Source: Flavobacteriales bacterium
GTDB lineage: Bacteria > Bacteroidota > Bacteroidia > Flavobacteriales_F > PHOS-HE28
Length of the DNA: 64,000 bases
Assembly: GCA_019912395.1 (NCBI GenBank)
Contig: JAIOIH010000045.1
Coordinates: 1-64,000 of the forward strand
Direction: 5' to 3'
Translations under genes and position numbers: made by a program
Shown: positions 26,800 through 35,103 of the stretch, in pieces
Position numbering within the stretch: the first letter of the stretch is position 1
Layout: each line of letters begins with the position of its first letter
Notes under the pieces: model-generated
The model's input: only the letters and a program-made list of their open reading frames with translations
What the model was told of the DNA's origin: nothing
The model's database searches: none

Positions 26800-27546
26800 A
26801 TGAAGGGCGTTCGGAATAGGATGATCAGTGCGGCAAGGCAAGCAATGCTCGCGTTCTTGATCGGTTTTGCGGGCTTGTCCATGGCCCAATCCTCCGGGAA
26901 GCTGCGTCTGCAGATCGATCCCGCAAACACTTTTTCCTACAGGCTGGATCATCAATTCACCATGCAGCAGCCGGAGCTGGAACTCCTGGAAGGCCCGCAT
27001 CACTTCAGTATTTGGGCACCGCAGCGGAAGGTGGTGGACACTACCCTCACCATTGTGGGCAATGAGCTGAAGACCTTCCAACTACGGTTGCCGTTCTCCA
27101 CCGAATACCTGGTGTACCAACGTGACATGAAGACGTACAGCAAGGAGATGCGCATGATGCGGCTGGTCCCTGCGGCGGCAACCGGCGTATCCCTGGTCTA
27201 TACTGCGGTGAAGTACGGCCAAATGAAAAAGGCCCATGACAGCCTGGACGATGACCGGACGGCATACGACGAGGCCAATTCACCGCATGCCATTACCGTA
27301 TTGAAGAACGAGACCATTCCAGTGCATCAGGATGAATTCGACAAAGCACGCACCCAATTTCAGGTGGCGGCGGGCATCACCGTGCTTTTTGCGAGTGCCA
27401 CCGCGTACTTGTACATGCGCTCCGTGAAGCGGCCAAAGCCCGTGTTCAACGACACGGAAAAAGTACGCTTTGATGGTCTGGGGTGGATACCGGGGAAAAG
27501 CGGTGGACAATGGACCGGAGGATTGACCTGGAACTTCTCCCGATGA
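26800..27546 (+). CDS. Hypothetical exported protein between parE and parC
   Basis: 248 residues from ATG 26800, chosen because AGGAGAAG lies just upstream and the N terminus becomes a signal sequence (MISAARQAMLAFLIGFAGLS, ending MAQ); ATG 26821 is an alternative. The first half (LRLQIDPANTFSYRLDHQ, LELLEGPHHFSIWAPQRK, VVDTTLTIVGNELKTFQL) resembles a PEGA-like surface beta domain. Two hydrophobic stretches follow (MMRLVPAAATGVSLVYTAV; FQVAAGITVLFASATAYLYM) with a charged segment between, so the protein may be membrane-attached. The stop overlaps the next start (ATGA). Function unknown. Confidence 0.75.
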   Translation: MKGVRNRMISAARQAMLAFLIGFAGLSMAQSSGKLRLQIDPANTFSYRLDHQFTMQQPELELLEGPHHFSIWAPQRKVVDTTLTIVGNELKTFQLRLPFSTEYLVYQRDMKTYSKEMRMMRLVPAAATGVSLVYTAVKYGQMKKAHDSLDDDRTAYDEANSPHAITVLKNETIPVHQDEFDKARTQFQVAAGITVLFASATAYLYMRSVKRPKPVFNDTEKVRFDGLGWIPGKSGGQWTGGLTWNFSR

Positions 27547-27968
27547 GGCGCATGCTCCGGCTGATTCCCTTTTTGGTATTGGGCCTGTCCGCATGCTTGA
27601 AGGACGACCTCGATCCCTCCTCGCTCACCTCCAATCCGTTGGACCCGAACTATGATGGACCGGCATTGATCGAACGGGTGTCCGATACCACGCGCATCGT
27701 GTACAGCGGGATGGTGGCCGTGGATACCGTGGTGGAGCAGGTGGTGAACGTGCGGGAAGACCTGCTACCGGCCGGAACCGACCACAAGCTCTACGTCACC
27801 TTGGTGAACACCGGCGAGGTCTTCGATTATTCCAGCGAGAACCCTCCATCACAGGACCGTGCCTACCATCATGTGGTGCCGGGTGTTTCCTATTGCTACG
27901 ATTACCAACTGAAGGTGCAGTTCTCCCTGACCAAGGCCTGGCGATACTGCACCACGGCCAACCCCTGA
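27543..27968 (+). CDS. Hypothetical lipoprotein between parE and parC
   Basis: 141 residues from ATG 27543, overlapping the previous stop by four bases. N terminus MRRMLRLIPFLVLGLSAC is a lipoprotein signal with the lipobox Cys at 18. The rest (DPNYDGPALIERVSDTTRIV, HHVVPGVSYCYDYQLKVQ, YCTTANP) looks like one small beta domain with three Cys and a fibronectin-like end. No family recognised. Tightly coupled to the preceding exported protein and 32 bases before parC, so the two may act together on the cell surface. Confidence 0.75.
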   Translation: MRRMLRLIPFLVLGLSACLKDDLDPSSLTSNPLDPNYDGPALIERVSDTTRIVYSGMVAVDTVVEQVVNVREDLLPAGTDHKLYVTLVNTGEVFDYSSENPPSQDRAYHHVVPGVSYCYDYQLKVQFSLTKAWRYCTTANP

Positions 27969-28000
27969 ATACTTGTTTCCGCCAATGGGAGAAGTGAAAA

Positions 28001-30760
28001 ATGAGCGACGAACTGGACAATGACCTGAACCCGCAGGAGGATGCCGGGGAAGCATCCCTGAACGGCAGCGAAGGCACCACCCCCGAAGGTGTTCCGGGCG
28101 CGGGTCAGGCGGGCACCTTCAGCGTGAGCGGCATGTACCGCGAATGGTTCCTGGACTATGCCAGCTATGTGATCCTGGAGCGCGCGGTGCCCGCGCTGTA
28201 CGACGGCTTGAAGCCCGTGCAGCGGCGCATCCTGCACAGCATGAAGGACCTCGATGACGGGCGCTACAACAAGGTGGCGAACATCATCGGCCATACCATG
28301 CAGTACCACCCGCACGGCGATGCCAGCATCGGCGACGCGCTGGTGCAACTCGGCCAGAAGGACCTGGTGATCGACATGCAGGGCAACTGGGGCAACACCC
28401 TCACGGGTGACAGTGCCGCCGCGCCACGCTACATCGAAGCGCGGTTGAGCAAGTTCGCCAACGAGGTCGTCTTCAACCCGAAGACCACCGAATGGCAGAG
28501 CAGCTACGACGGCCGCAACAAGGAGCCGGTCTTCCTGCCGGTGAAATTCCCGTTGCTGCTCGCACAGGGTGGGGAAGGCATTGCGGTGGGCCTGAGCTGC
28601 AAGGTGCTTCCGCACAACTTCATCGAGTTGATCGACGCGAGCATTGCCTTGCTGCGGGGCAAGAACCCCAAGCTCCTGCCCGACTTCCCCACGGGCGGAC
28701 TGGCCGATGCGGACAACTACGACGAGGGCAAGCGTGGCGGCCGTGTGCGCGTACGGGCACGGATCCGCAAGGAGGACGCGAAAACGCTGGTGATCACCGA
28801 GATCCCCTTCGGCACCACCACCGCCAGCCTCATTGAGAGCATCATCAAGGCCAACGACAAGGGCAAGATCAAGATCCGGCACATCGAGGACAACACGGCC
28901 GCCAACGCGGAGATCCAGATCCACCTCGCCACGGGCGTATCGCCGGACAACACCATCGACGCGCTCTTCGCCTTCACCGATTGCGAGCTGAGCATAGCGA
29001 CCAACGCGTGCGTGATCGAGAGCGACAAGCCGCGATTCCTCGGTGTGAACGAACTGCTGAAGATCAGCACGGACAACACATTGCGCCTGCTGGAGCTCGA
29101 GCTGCAGATCAAGAAGGCCGAGCTGCAGGAGCAATGGCACTTCGCCTCGCTGGAGCGCATCTTCATCGAGAAAAAGATCTACCGCAAGATCGAGGATGCG
29201 GAAACGTGGGAGGAGGTGATCAGCTTCATCGACAAGGGCTTGAGGCCCTATGTGAAGGACCTGCGCCGCCCGGTGACCGAGGAGGACATCGTACGCCTCA
29301 CCGAGATCCGCATCAAGCGGATCAGCAAGTTCGACAGCTTCAAGGCGGACGAGCACATCAAGGCACTGGAAGAGCAGCTCGCCAGCGTGCAGGGCAAGCT
29401 GGATGCGCTGGTGGAATATGCCATCGACTACTTCAAGGAGCTGAAGCGCAAGTACGGCACGGGCCGCGAGCGGAAGACCGAGCTGCGCACCTTCGACACC
29501 ATCGTGGCCACCAAGGTCGCCGTGGCCAACCGCAAACTGTACGTGGATCGCGCGGAAGGCTTCATGGGATGGGGCTTGCGCGGGTTCGAGCAGGTGGATG
29601 AATGCTCGGAGATCGACGACATCATCGTGTTCCGCGATAACGGAACCATGCAGGTCACCAAGGTGGCGGACAAGAAGTTCATCGGCAAGGGCGTGCTGCA
29701 CCTGGCCGTGTGGAAGAAGAAGGACGAGCGGACCATCTACCACCTGATCTACCAGGACGGTGCGCAAGGGGCGAGCTACATGAAGCGGTTTTCCGTCACC
29801 TCCATTACCCGGGACAAGGAGTACGATCTCACCAACGGCACCAAGGGCAGCAAGGTGCTCTACTTCACCGCCAACCCGGACGGTGCATCGGAGACGGTGC
29901 GCATCAACCTCCGGCCGCGGCCCAACCTGCGCAAGACGCAGTTTGATGTCGACTTCGGCGACCTGATGGTGAAAGGGCGCGGCAGCAAGGGCAACCTGCT
30001 CACGCGCTACATGGTACAGAAGGTGACGCAGAAGGAGCGGGGTGGAAGTACCCTCGGCGCCATCCCCATCTGGTTCGATGAGACCGTGCGCCGCCTGAAC
30101 GAGGCCGGGCACGGGCGCTACCTCGGCCGTTTCAGCGGGGACGACAAGATCCTCGCGATCCTCAGTACCGGCCATTACCAGCTATTCCCGTTCGTGCTGG
30201 GCACGCACTTCCCCGATGAGGCCGTCACCATCGTGAAGTGGGACCCGGAAGCAGTGATCACGGCCGTGTATTGGGAAGGGGAGAAGCAGCAGTACAACGT
30301 GAAGCGATTCCTCGCGGAGCCCGCACGCGACCCGGTGAAGTTCATTACCGAACATCCGGACAGCAAGCTCGCATTGCACACCCTTGTGCCGGAAACAGGA
30401 CTTCATATCGCCTTCGACAAGCGGAGCAATGACAGGCCCGAGGAGGAAGTGTCCCTCTCCGGATTCATCGCCGTGAAGGGCGTGAAGGCCCTTGGGAACC
30501 GATTGACACCGTACAAGGTGAAGGAGCTGAAGCTCACCGGCGAGGTGTTCACGGTGATGACGCCGGAACTGGAGGAGAAGCAGAGCATGCTGATCTCCGA
30601 GGACGAGATCGGCCATTTGGAACCACCGGAGGAAGAGGGCCTGGAGCGCTCACCGATGGAGGAATTCCGCAAGGGCCGGAAAGCGCCCAAGGAGGACGAT
30701 CCCGATCAGCCGATCATCGGCTACAAGCCCGGCAAGCAGATGGACCTGGGGCTGGATTGA
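28001..30760 (+). CDS. parC: DNA topoisomerase IV subunit A
   Basis: 919 residues from ATG 28001, with GGGAGAAG upstream. A poorly conserved acidic N-terminal extension of about 40 residues precedes the winged-helix/breakage-reunion domain (YASYVILERAVPALYDGLKP, VQRRILHSM, MQYHPHGDASIGDALV), with catalytic tyrosine Y144 in AAPRYIEARL. A coiled-coil/tower region (about 350-480) is followed by a C-terminal beta-propeller-like region from about 500. Partner of ParE. The C terminus ends in acidic/basic low-complexity sequence and IIGYKPGKQMDLGLD. Transcribed in the same direction as parE with two unknown genes between. Confidence 0.95.
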   Translation: MSDELDNDLNPQEDAGEASLNGSEGTTPEGVPGAGQAGTFSVSGMYREWFLDYASYVILERAVPALYDGLKPVQRRILHSMKDLDDGRYNKVANIIGHTMQYHPHGDASIGDALVQLGQKDLVIDMQGNWGNTLTGDSAAAPRYIEARLSKFANEVVFNPKTTEWQSSYDGRNKEPVFLPVKFPLLLAQGGEGIAVGLSCKVLPHNFIELIDASIALLRGKNPKLLPDFPTGGLADADNYDEGKRGGRVRVRARIRKEDAKTLVITEIPFGTTTASLIESIIKANDKGKIKIRHIEDNTAANAEIQIHLATGVSPDNTIDALFAFTDCELSIATNACVIESDKPRFLGVNELLKISTDNTLRLLELELQIKKAELQEQWHFASLERIFIEKKIYRKIEDAETWEEVISFIDKGLRPYVKDLRRPVTEEDIVRLTEIRIKRISKFDSFKADEHIKALEEQLASVQGKLDALVEYAIDYFKELKRKYGTGRERKTELRTFDTIVATKVAVANRKLYVDRAEGFMGWGLRGFEQVDECSEIDDIIVFRDNGTMQVTKVADKKFIGKGVLHLAVWKKKDERTIYHLIYQDGAQGASYMKRFSVTSITRDKEYDLTNGTKGSKVLYFTANPDGASETVRINLRPRPNLRKTQFDVDFGDLMVKGRGSKGNLLTRYMVQKVTQKERGGSTLGAIPIWFDETVRRLNEAGHGRYLGRFSGDDKILAILSTGHYQLFPFVLGTHFPDEAVTIVKWDPEAVITAVYWEGEKQQYNVKRFLAEPARDPVKFITEHPDSKLALHTLVPETGLHIAFDKRSNDRPEEEVSLSGFIAVKGVKALGNRLTPYKVKELKLTGEVFTVMTPELEEKQSMLISEDEIGHLEPPEEEGLERSPMEEFRKGRKAPKEDDPDQPIIGYKPGKQMDLGLD

Positions 30761-30812
30761 TGCGGAAGGTTCGTTTTCAATGACTCTTGGAATGTGAACG
30801 AACAACGCCTGC

Positions 30813-30820
30813 TAGCTTCG
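30813..30820 (+). promoter_or_regulatory. Putative -7 element of the HEPN-MNT gene (TAGCTTCG)
   Basis: Ends five bases before ATG 30826, with a TTG at 30788-30790, 22 bases upstream. A transcript from here would be leaderless. Confidence 0.5.
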
Positions 30821-30825
30821 CGGAA

Positions 30826-31500
30826 ATGGATCCGGAGCAGCTTGACTTTTCCAGTTTGTTGAATGCCGTTTCCCGAATGGAGGAAGCATTCAAGGAACTA
30901 CCTGCGAACGATCTGGAACGCGATGGTTGCATCCAAAGGTTCGAGTACACTTATGAGCTCTGTTGGAAGATGATGCGTCGGCAGTTGATCAGCATGGAAG
31001 TCGGTGATGCGGACCTGCTGGGAAGAAGGGAGCTGTTCCGCGAAGCAGCACGTCGCGGCCTGATCGGGGACCCGGAAATATGGTTCATGTTTCAAAAAGC
31101 ATACAACCTCACCAGCCACAATTACGACGCGGACAAGGCGGAGGAAACGTATGCGGTCGCCAAGGAATTCTTGCCTCGAGCGAAGAAATTGCTGGACGAA
31201 CTGCTTGACCTGGAGCAACGGCACTTGGACATGCTGGTGCCCATTTTGAAGAAGCACGTCCCCGGTGCGCGGGTCTGGGCGTTCGGAAGCCGGGTGAAAG
31301 GCACGGCAAGGAAATTCAGCGACCTGGACCTTGCGATCGATGCGGGCCATCGGCTTGAACTTCAAACACTGGCGTTACTTGACCAAGACTTGTCCGACAG
31401 TGACCTGCCGATAAAGGTGGATGTCCTGGATCTGGCCTCGATCTCACCGGCTTTCCGAAGGATGGTGGAAGCTCAGCGGATACTTCTTCCGGCCGCTTAG
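30826..31500 (+). CDS. Fused HEPN (HI0074-type) and MNT nucleotidyltransferase protein
   Basis: 224 residues from ATG 30826. Residues about 5-130 form the HEPN/nucleotidyltransferase-substrate-binding fold (FEYTYELCWKMMRRQL, DPEIWFMFQKAYNLTSHNYD). Residues 145-224 are a minimal nucleotidyltransferase with G154-S155-R156, D166-x-D168 (FSDLDLAID) and a third acidic site in KVDVLDL. The two parts are usually separate toxin and antitoxin genes (HepT/MntA, type VII toxin-antitoxin). The HEPN RNase motif is R-x4-H-x-Y; here it reads Y93-NLTS-H98-N-Y100, so the Arg is missing while the tyrosine equivalent to the AMPylated residue of HepT is kept. RNase activity is therefore doubtful; AMPylation-type chemistry may persist. 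Confidence 0.88.
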   Translation: MDPEQLDFSSLLNAVSRMEEAFKELPANDLERDGCIQRFEYTYELCWKMMRRQLISMEVGDADLLGRRELFREAARRGLIGDPEIWFMFQKAYNLTSHNYDADKAEETYAVAKEFLPRAKKLLDELLDLEQRHLDMLVPILKKHVPGARVWAFGSRVKGTARKFSDLDLAIDAGHRLELQTLALLDQDLSDSDLPIKVDVLDLASISPAFRRMVEAQRILLPAA

Positions 31501-31545
31501 TCCCCTCATGGCTCACGGCGTATGGTGGGGACCTTGTGGCCGACC

Positions 31546-31610
31546 TGAGAACCTGTTCAGGATCTCTTGAGCGAGGGACCGCGTTCGATGAGGTCCTGAA
31601 CAGGTTCTCA
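31546..31610. repeat. Perfect 17-bp inverted repeat between convergent genes
   Basis: Arms TGAGAACCTGTTCAGGA (31546-31562) and its exact reverse complement (31594-31610) around a 31-base spacer. It lies between the HEPN-MNT stop and the stop of the minus-strand stress protein, overlapping the latter by three bases. It could be a bidirectional terminator or a REP-like dispersed element. Confidence 0.75.
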
Positions 31611-32399
31611 AACCGCACAGAGGATGGGAACGCCCAGTTCGTTGGTGATCAGCTCCTGCTTTTCCTTGTCCGCGATCTTCTTGTGCTCACCGCTGGCATG
31701 GGCCATGATGGCGATGCAGTCGACCCCTGTGTTGCGCGCATGGCGGATGGTGCGCAGAACGAATCCCTCGTAGAACTTCTCCACCGGCTCGTTCACTTCC
31801 GCATGCTTGATGCCCTCCTTGGCCAGTCGGTCCAGCATCTTCACCTTGTTCGTCAGAAGCGCATTGCTGGTGGTCTGGCCTTCCACCAATTGCTGGTACA
31901 CGTCCACATGGGACCCGCACGTCTTGGCCACGCTGCAGACCGCGTCCAGCAAGGGCGAGATGTCATCATGCCCGGCCACGGGCATCAGGATGCGTTCCAT
32001 GTTCACCTTGCGCGGCGAGTACACTTGCACCACCAGAGTGGGCACCGCCACCATCCGCACCAGATTGAGCATGTCCGACCCCAGCATCTCCTGGCGCAAT
32101 CCGCGCACGCCGTGCGTGCCTGCCACCATCATTGAATAACCGTTGCGGGATTCGGCGATGATCTCCTTCATGAAGGCTCCCTCGCGTTGTACTTCGGACA
32201 CCTTCACCCCGTGGCTGGCCATTTGATCCAAAGTCGCCGTGTGGGCCTTTTTCAGGTCCACTCCGCCACCTTGAGCATCCTTTTTGGACAGGGCATGGAA
32301 CAGGGTCACTTCGCCCGAACTGCATTCGGCGATATGGCCCGAGTAGGACAATGCAACATCGGCGGCGAGGGTGAGGTCAGTGGGACAGAGAAGGTTCAT
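31608..32399 (-). CDS. Universal stress protein with two UspA-type domains
   Basis: 263 residues from ATG 32399 (MNLLCPTDLTLAADVALSYS). Two tandem Usp folds: the first (1-130) begins LLCPTDLT and ends with MMVAGTHGVRGL...VAVPTLVV; the second (about 138-263) begins RILMPVAGHDD and ends CIAIMAHASGEHKKIAD...ELGVPILCAV. The usual ATP-binding G-2x-G-9x-G(S/T) loop is only partly preserved, so nucleotide binding is uncertain. Cytoplasmic stress-survival protein by family. Convergent with the HEPN-MNT gene across an inverted repeat. Confidence 0.9.
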   Translation of the reverse strand: MNLLCPTDLTLAADVALSYSGHIAECSSGEVTLFHALSKKDAQGGGVDLKKAHTATLDQMASHGVKVSEVQREGAFMKEIIAESRNGYSMMVAGTHGVRGLRQEMLGSDMLNLVRMVAVPTLVVQVYSPRKVNMERILMPVAGHDDISPLLDAVCSVAKTCGSHVDVYQQLVEGQTTSNALLTNKVKMLDRLAKEGIKHAEVNEPVEKFYEGFVLRTIRHARNTGVDCIAIMAHASGEHKKIADKEKQELITNELGVPILCAV

Positions 32400-32505
32400 G
32401 GTTGGTTCTTGATCGTGCGTCAATAGTACGGAATTCCATCTTTCGGGCCAGTTTGGCCTCCCCATTCAGGCGCAACTCGCGTCATCAACAAACGCACGCG
32501 GTCCG

Positions 32506-32513
32506 TAAGCTTG
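32506..32513 (+). promoter_or_regulatory. Putative -7 element (TAAGCTTG)
   Basis: TAnnYTTG ending four bases before ATG 32518, implying a leaderless transcript. No clear -33. Confidence 0.35.
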
Positions 32514-32517
32514 CAGC

Positions 32518-34113
32518 ATGAGAATTCCCATCTTCATGGTCCTTGTCCTGCTCGGTGCCCTTGGTGCAGGTGCGCAAACGAACATCGCGCTGCTCGGCCA
32601 TCTGGACTACGGCAGCCTGCGCTCCAGCGACCTGAGCAACCTTTGGGGCTACGCGGATGAGGAGGGGAACGAATACGCGTTGGTTGGGGTGAACGGCTCC
32701 GGCGGACCCGATAGCGGAGGGCTTTCCGTGGTGGACGTGACCGACCCGGCCAACCCGGTGGAAGTGTTCTTTGCTCCTGCGCCGCCCAGTATCTGGCGCG
32801 AGGTGAAGGTGTGGGGCGATCATGCGTACGTGACCACCGAAGCAAATTTCGGACTGCAGATCGTGGATCTCTCACCGCTGCCCCAAAGCACGGAACTGCC
32901 CGTTACCGTCTTTCAGGGACAGGGGTGGAGCACGGCCCATTCCCTGTTCATCGATGAGAACGGGCGGCTGTACATCCACGGGACCAACCGGGGGAATGGC
33001 GGGGTGATCATGTACGACCTCACCCAGGACCCCATGGCCCCGGTGGAAGTGGGCGTGTACGATCAGGTCTACTGCCACGACAGTTACGCTCGCGGCGACA
33101 CGCTCTACGCGGCGCACGTTTACGAAGGGATCTTCTCCATCGCGGACGTGAGCGATCCCGCTGCTCCGGTGATGCTCGGGTCAGCGCCCTCGGCCAGCTT
33201 CTTCACCCACAACATGTGGCTTGATGACAGTGGTGACTTTCTCTTCACCACGGATGAAGTGGGCAACGGATACGTGGCCGCCTACGACATCAGCGATCCC
33301 TCGGACATCCGGGAACTGGACCGCATCCAAAGCGACCCGGGCAACAACGTCATTCCCCACAACGTGTATTGGCTCGATCACTTCCTGGTAACGAGCTACT
33401 ACACGTATGGCGTGGTGATCTATGATGCCACCCATCCGGAGAACTTGGTGGAGGTGGGGCACTTCGATACCTCCCCGACCACCGGCCATGGCTTCCACGG
33501 TGCTTGGGGCGTTCATCCGTTCCTGCCCAGCGGCAACCTGTTGATCAGCGATATCGAAGGGGGGCTTTTCATCCTTGCGCCCACCTATGTGCATGCCGCG
33601 TGGCTTCAGGGGCTGATCACGGACGCGCTCACGGGAACTCCGGTGAACCAGGCGATGGTGAAGCTGGAGAGCACCACGGCAACGGACAGTACGAGCTTCA
33701 ACGGGATGTATGCCCTGGGCACTGCCGATGCAGGCAGCTACACGGTAACGGTCACGGCGGTGGGCTATCCCACTGCCACCATCACCGGAGTGATACTGGA
33801 GCAGGGCGAGGTCACCGTGCTGAACGTGCCCTTGGGCAATTCCTCGGGCATGGCGGAGGTAGCGGATGGAGCGGATGGAGCGGGTCTTGCGCTCGTTCCC
33901 AATCCCTGCCAAGGGGCGGTCACGCTTACACGCTCGGGACCCGGGTCCTCCCGGGTACAGGTGCTGGACCCACAAGGCCGGGAGGTGATGCCGTCGTTCA
34001 GCATGAGCAGCAGCGCGGTGATGCGGGTATCGGACCTGGTTCCCGGCCTGTACTTCGTGCGGACCACCGACCAGGTCGGCACCACCGTGGTGCAACGCTT
34101 GATGGTGGAATAA
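32518..34113 (+). CDS. Choice-of-anchor B family T9SS-sorted protein
   Basis: 531 residues from ATG 32518; signal peptide MRIPIFMVLVLLGALGAGAQ. Residues about 25-360 form a repeat-built beta-propeller-like region with GLSVVDVTDPANPVEV, GLQIVDLSPLP, IFSIADVSDPAAPV and VVIYDATHPENLVEVG, the LVIVD-type repeats of choice-of-anchor B proteins. A carboxypeptidase-regulatory-like Ig domain follows (QGLITDALTGTPVNQAMVKL, about 365-440), then a T9SS sorting domain (ALVPNPCQGAVTLTRSGPGS to VQRLMVE). Expected on the cell surface; no enzymatic motif. Convergent with the TPR gene, only four bases between stop codons. Confidence 0.9.
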   Translation: MRIPIFMVLVLLGALGAGAQTNIALLGHLDYGSLRSSDLSNLWGYADEEGNEYALVGVNGSGGPDSGGLSVVDVTDPANPVEVFFAPAPPSIWREVKVWGDHAYVTTEANFGLQIVDLSPLPQSTELPVTVFQGQGWSTAHSLFIDENGRLYIHGTNRGNGGVIMYDLTQDPMAPVEVGVYDQVYCHDSYARGDTLYAAHVYEGIFSIADVSDPAAPVMLGSAPSASFFTHNMWLDDSGDFLFTTDEVGNGYVAAYDISDPSDIRELDRIQSDPGNNVIPHNVYWLDHFLVTSYYTYGVVIYDATHPENLVEVGHFDTSPTTGHGFHGAWGVHPFLPSGNLLISDIEGGLFILAPTYVHAAWLQGLITDALTGTPVNQAMVKLESTTATDSTSFNGMYALGTADAGSYTVTVTAVGYPTATITGVILEQGEVTVLNVPLGNSSGMAEVADGADGAGLALVPNPCQGAVTLTRSGPGSSRVQVLDPQGREVMPSFSMSSSAVMRVSDLVPGLYFVRTTDQVGTTVVQRLMVE

Positions 34114-34117
34114 GGGG

Positions 34118-35068
34118 TCAACGCTTCTTGGGGATGCCGGCGCAGTGTTGCTTCACCAGGCTGTCCACTTCGGGCGCTCCACCCATGGCCTTGGCGAGAG
34201 TGAGGTCATCGCACGCCTTGTCCCGATCGCCCTTGCGCAAATAGAGCAGGGCGCGGGTCCGCAGGGCATAGGGGTTCACCTCATCGGCCTTCAGGCTGCG
34301 GTTCACGGCGGTATAGGCTTCCTCGTCGCGGCCCAACTTCAGCAGTGCATAGGCCTTGTTGCTCAGCACCACGGGTTCGTCCTTGTCGATCTCCAAGGCC
34401 TTGTCCAGCACCTCCACGGCCTCGTCGTAGCGTTCCAGCTTGCTCAGCTCGAAGCCTCTGTTGCTCCAGTTCCCGATGTCCGCCGGTTGCAGCTCACAGA
34501 GCTTTTCCAATATCGCCAAGCTGGCCGCCGGCTTGTCGGCAGCATCGTACAGGCGGGCCAGGGTCTTCATCGCCGGAAGGTCCTCCACATTATCGGTCAA
34601 TCCCTCGGAAAGGTCGGCGATGGCCTTGTCCGTGGTCCCTGATGCAGCCTCGGCCTCGCCGCGAAGCACCAAGGCCCGTCTGCGCATCTCCGGGGCCACG
34701 GGGGCGTCCACCACGCGGGTGGCAAAGTGGATGGCGTTGGCATTGTCCTCCACGCGGAAGGCATATAGCGCGCGCTGGTAGTTGGCCTTGGGGTGAAGGC
34801 TGTCCATGCTCAACGCGATCCGCACATCCTCCATGAACTTGTCGTACTTGCCCAGGTAGTACCAACCGCGTGCCCTTGCCGCGTAGGCATCGGCGGTGGG
34901 GGTCAGGGAGACCGCAGCGCCGTAGTTCTCCATCGCCCCGGAGCCATTGTCGGCCTCCAGGAGGCTGTCGCCTTGTGCGATCAAGGTGGTGGCGTCCTGG
35001 GCATGGGCACCCATGAACATGCACAGCAGGGAAGCCGATAAGAGCGCAGGGAACCGGAGGATGGCCAT
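34118..35068 (-). CDS. Secreted/periplasmic TPR-repeat protein
   Basis: 316 residues from ATG 35068, which gives signal peptide MAILRFPALLSASLLCMFMG (ending AHAQ). At least five tetratricopeptide-like units follow, clearest at SGAMENYGAAVSLTPTADAY, AIADLSEGLTDNVEDLPAMK, NWSNRGFELSKLERYDEAVE, VVLSNKAYALLKLGRDEEAY and YALRTRALLYLRKGDRDKAC. TPR arrays form protein-docking solenoids; the partner is unknown. It lies 31 bases downstream of tsaD on the same strand but appears to have its own promoter (35075-35103). Confidence 0.88.
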   Translation of the reverse strand: MAILRFPALLSASLLCMFMGAHAQDATTLIAQGDSLLEADNGSGAMENYGAAVSLTPTADAYAARARGWYYLGKYDKFMEDVRIALSMDSLHPKANYQRALYAFRVEDNANAIHFATRVVDAPVAPEMRRRALVLRGEAEAASGTTDKAIADLSEGLTDNVEDLPAMKTLARLYDAADKPAASLAILEKLCELQPADIGNWSNRGFELSKLERYDEAVEVLDKALEIDKDEPVVLSNKAYALLKLGRDEEAYTAVNRSLKADEVNPYALRTRALLYLRKGDRDKACDDLTLAKAMGGAPEVDSLVKQHCAGIPKKR

Positions 35069-35074
35069 ATCCTG

Positions 35075-35103
35075 CAAATGTAGCCCACCGGCCCCTGGAT
35101 CAA
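35075..35103 (-). promoter_or_regulatory. Bacteroidota-type promoter of the TPR gene
   Basis: On the minus strand: TTG (35103-35101), 18 bases, then TACATTTG (35082-35075), close to the Bacteroidota -33/-7 consensus. The -33 TTG overlaps the tsaD stop codon, and the ATG is six bases after the -7 box, so the transcript would be nearly leaderless. Confidence 0.65.

Noticed and set aside
27902-30175. Minus-strand open frame of 757 codons opposite parC
   Set aside because: Shadow of parC codon bias; no domain or signal, and parC is complete on the other strand.
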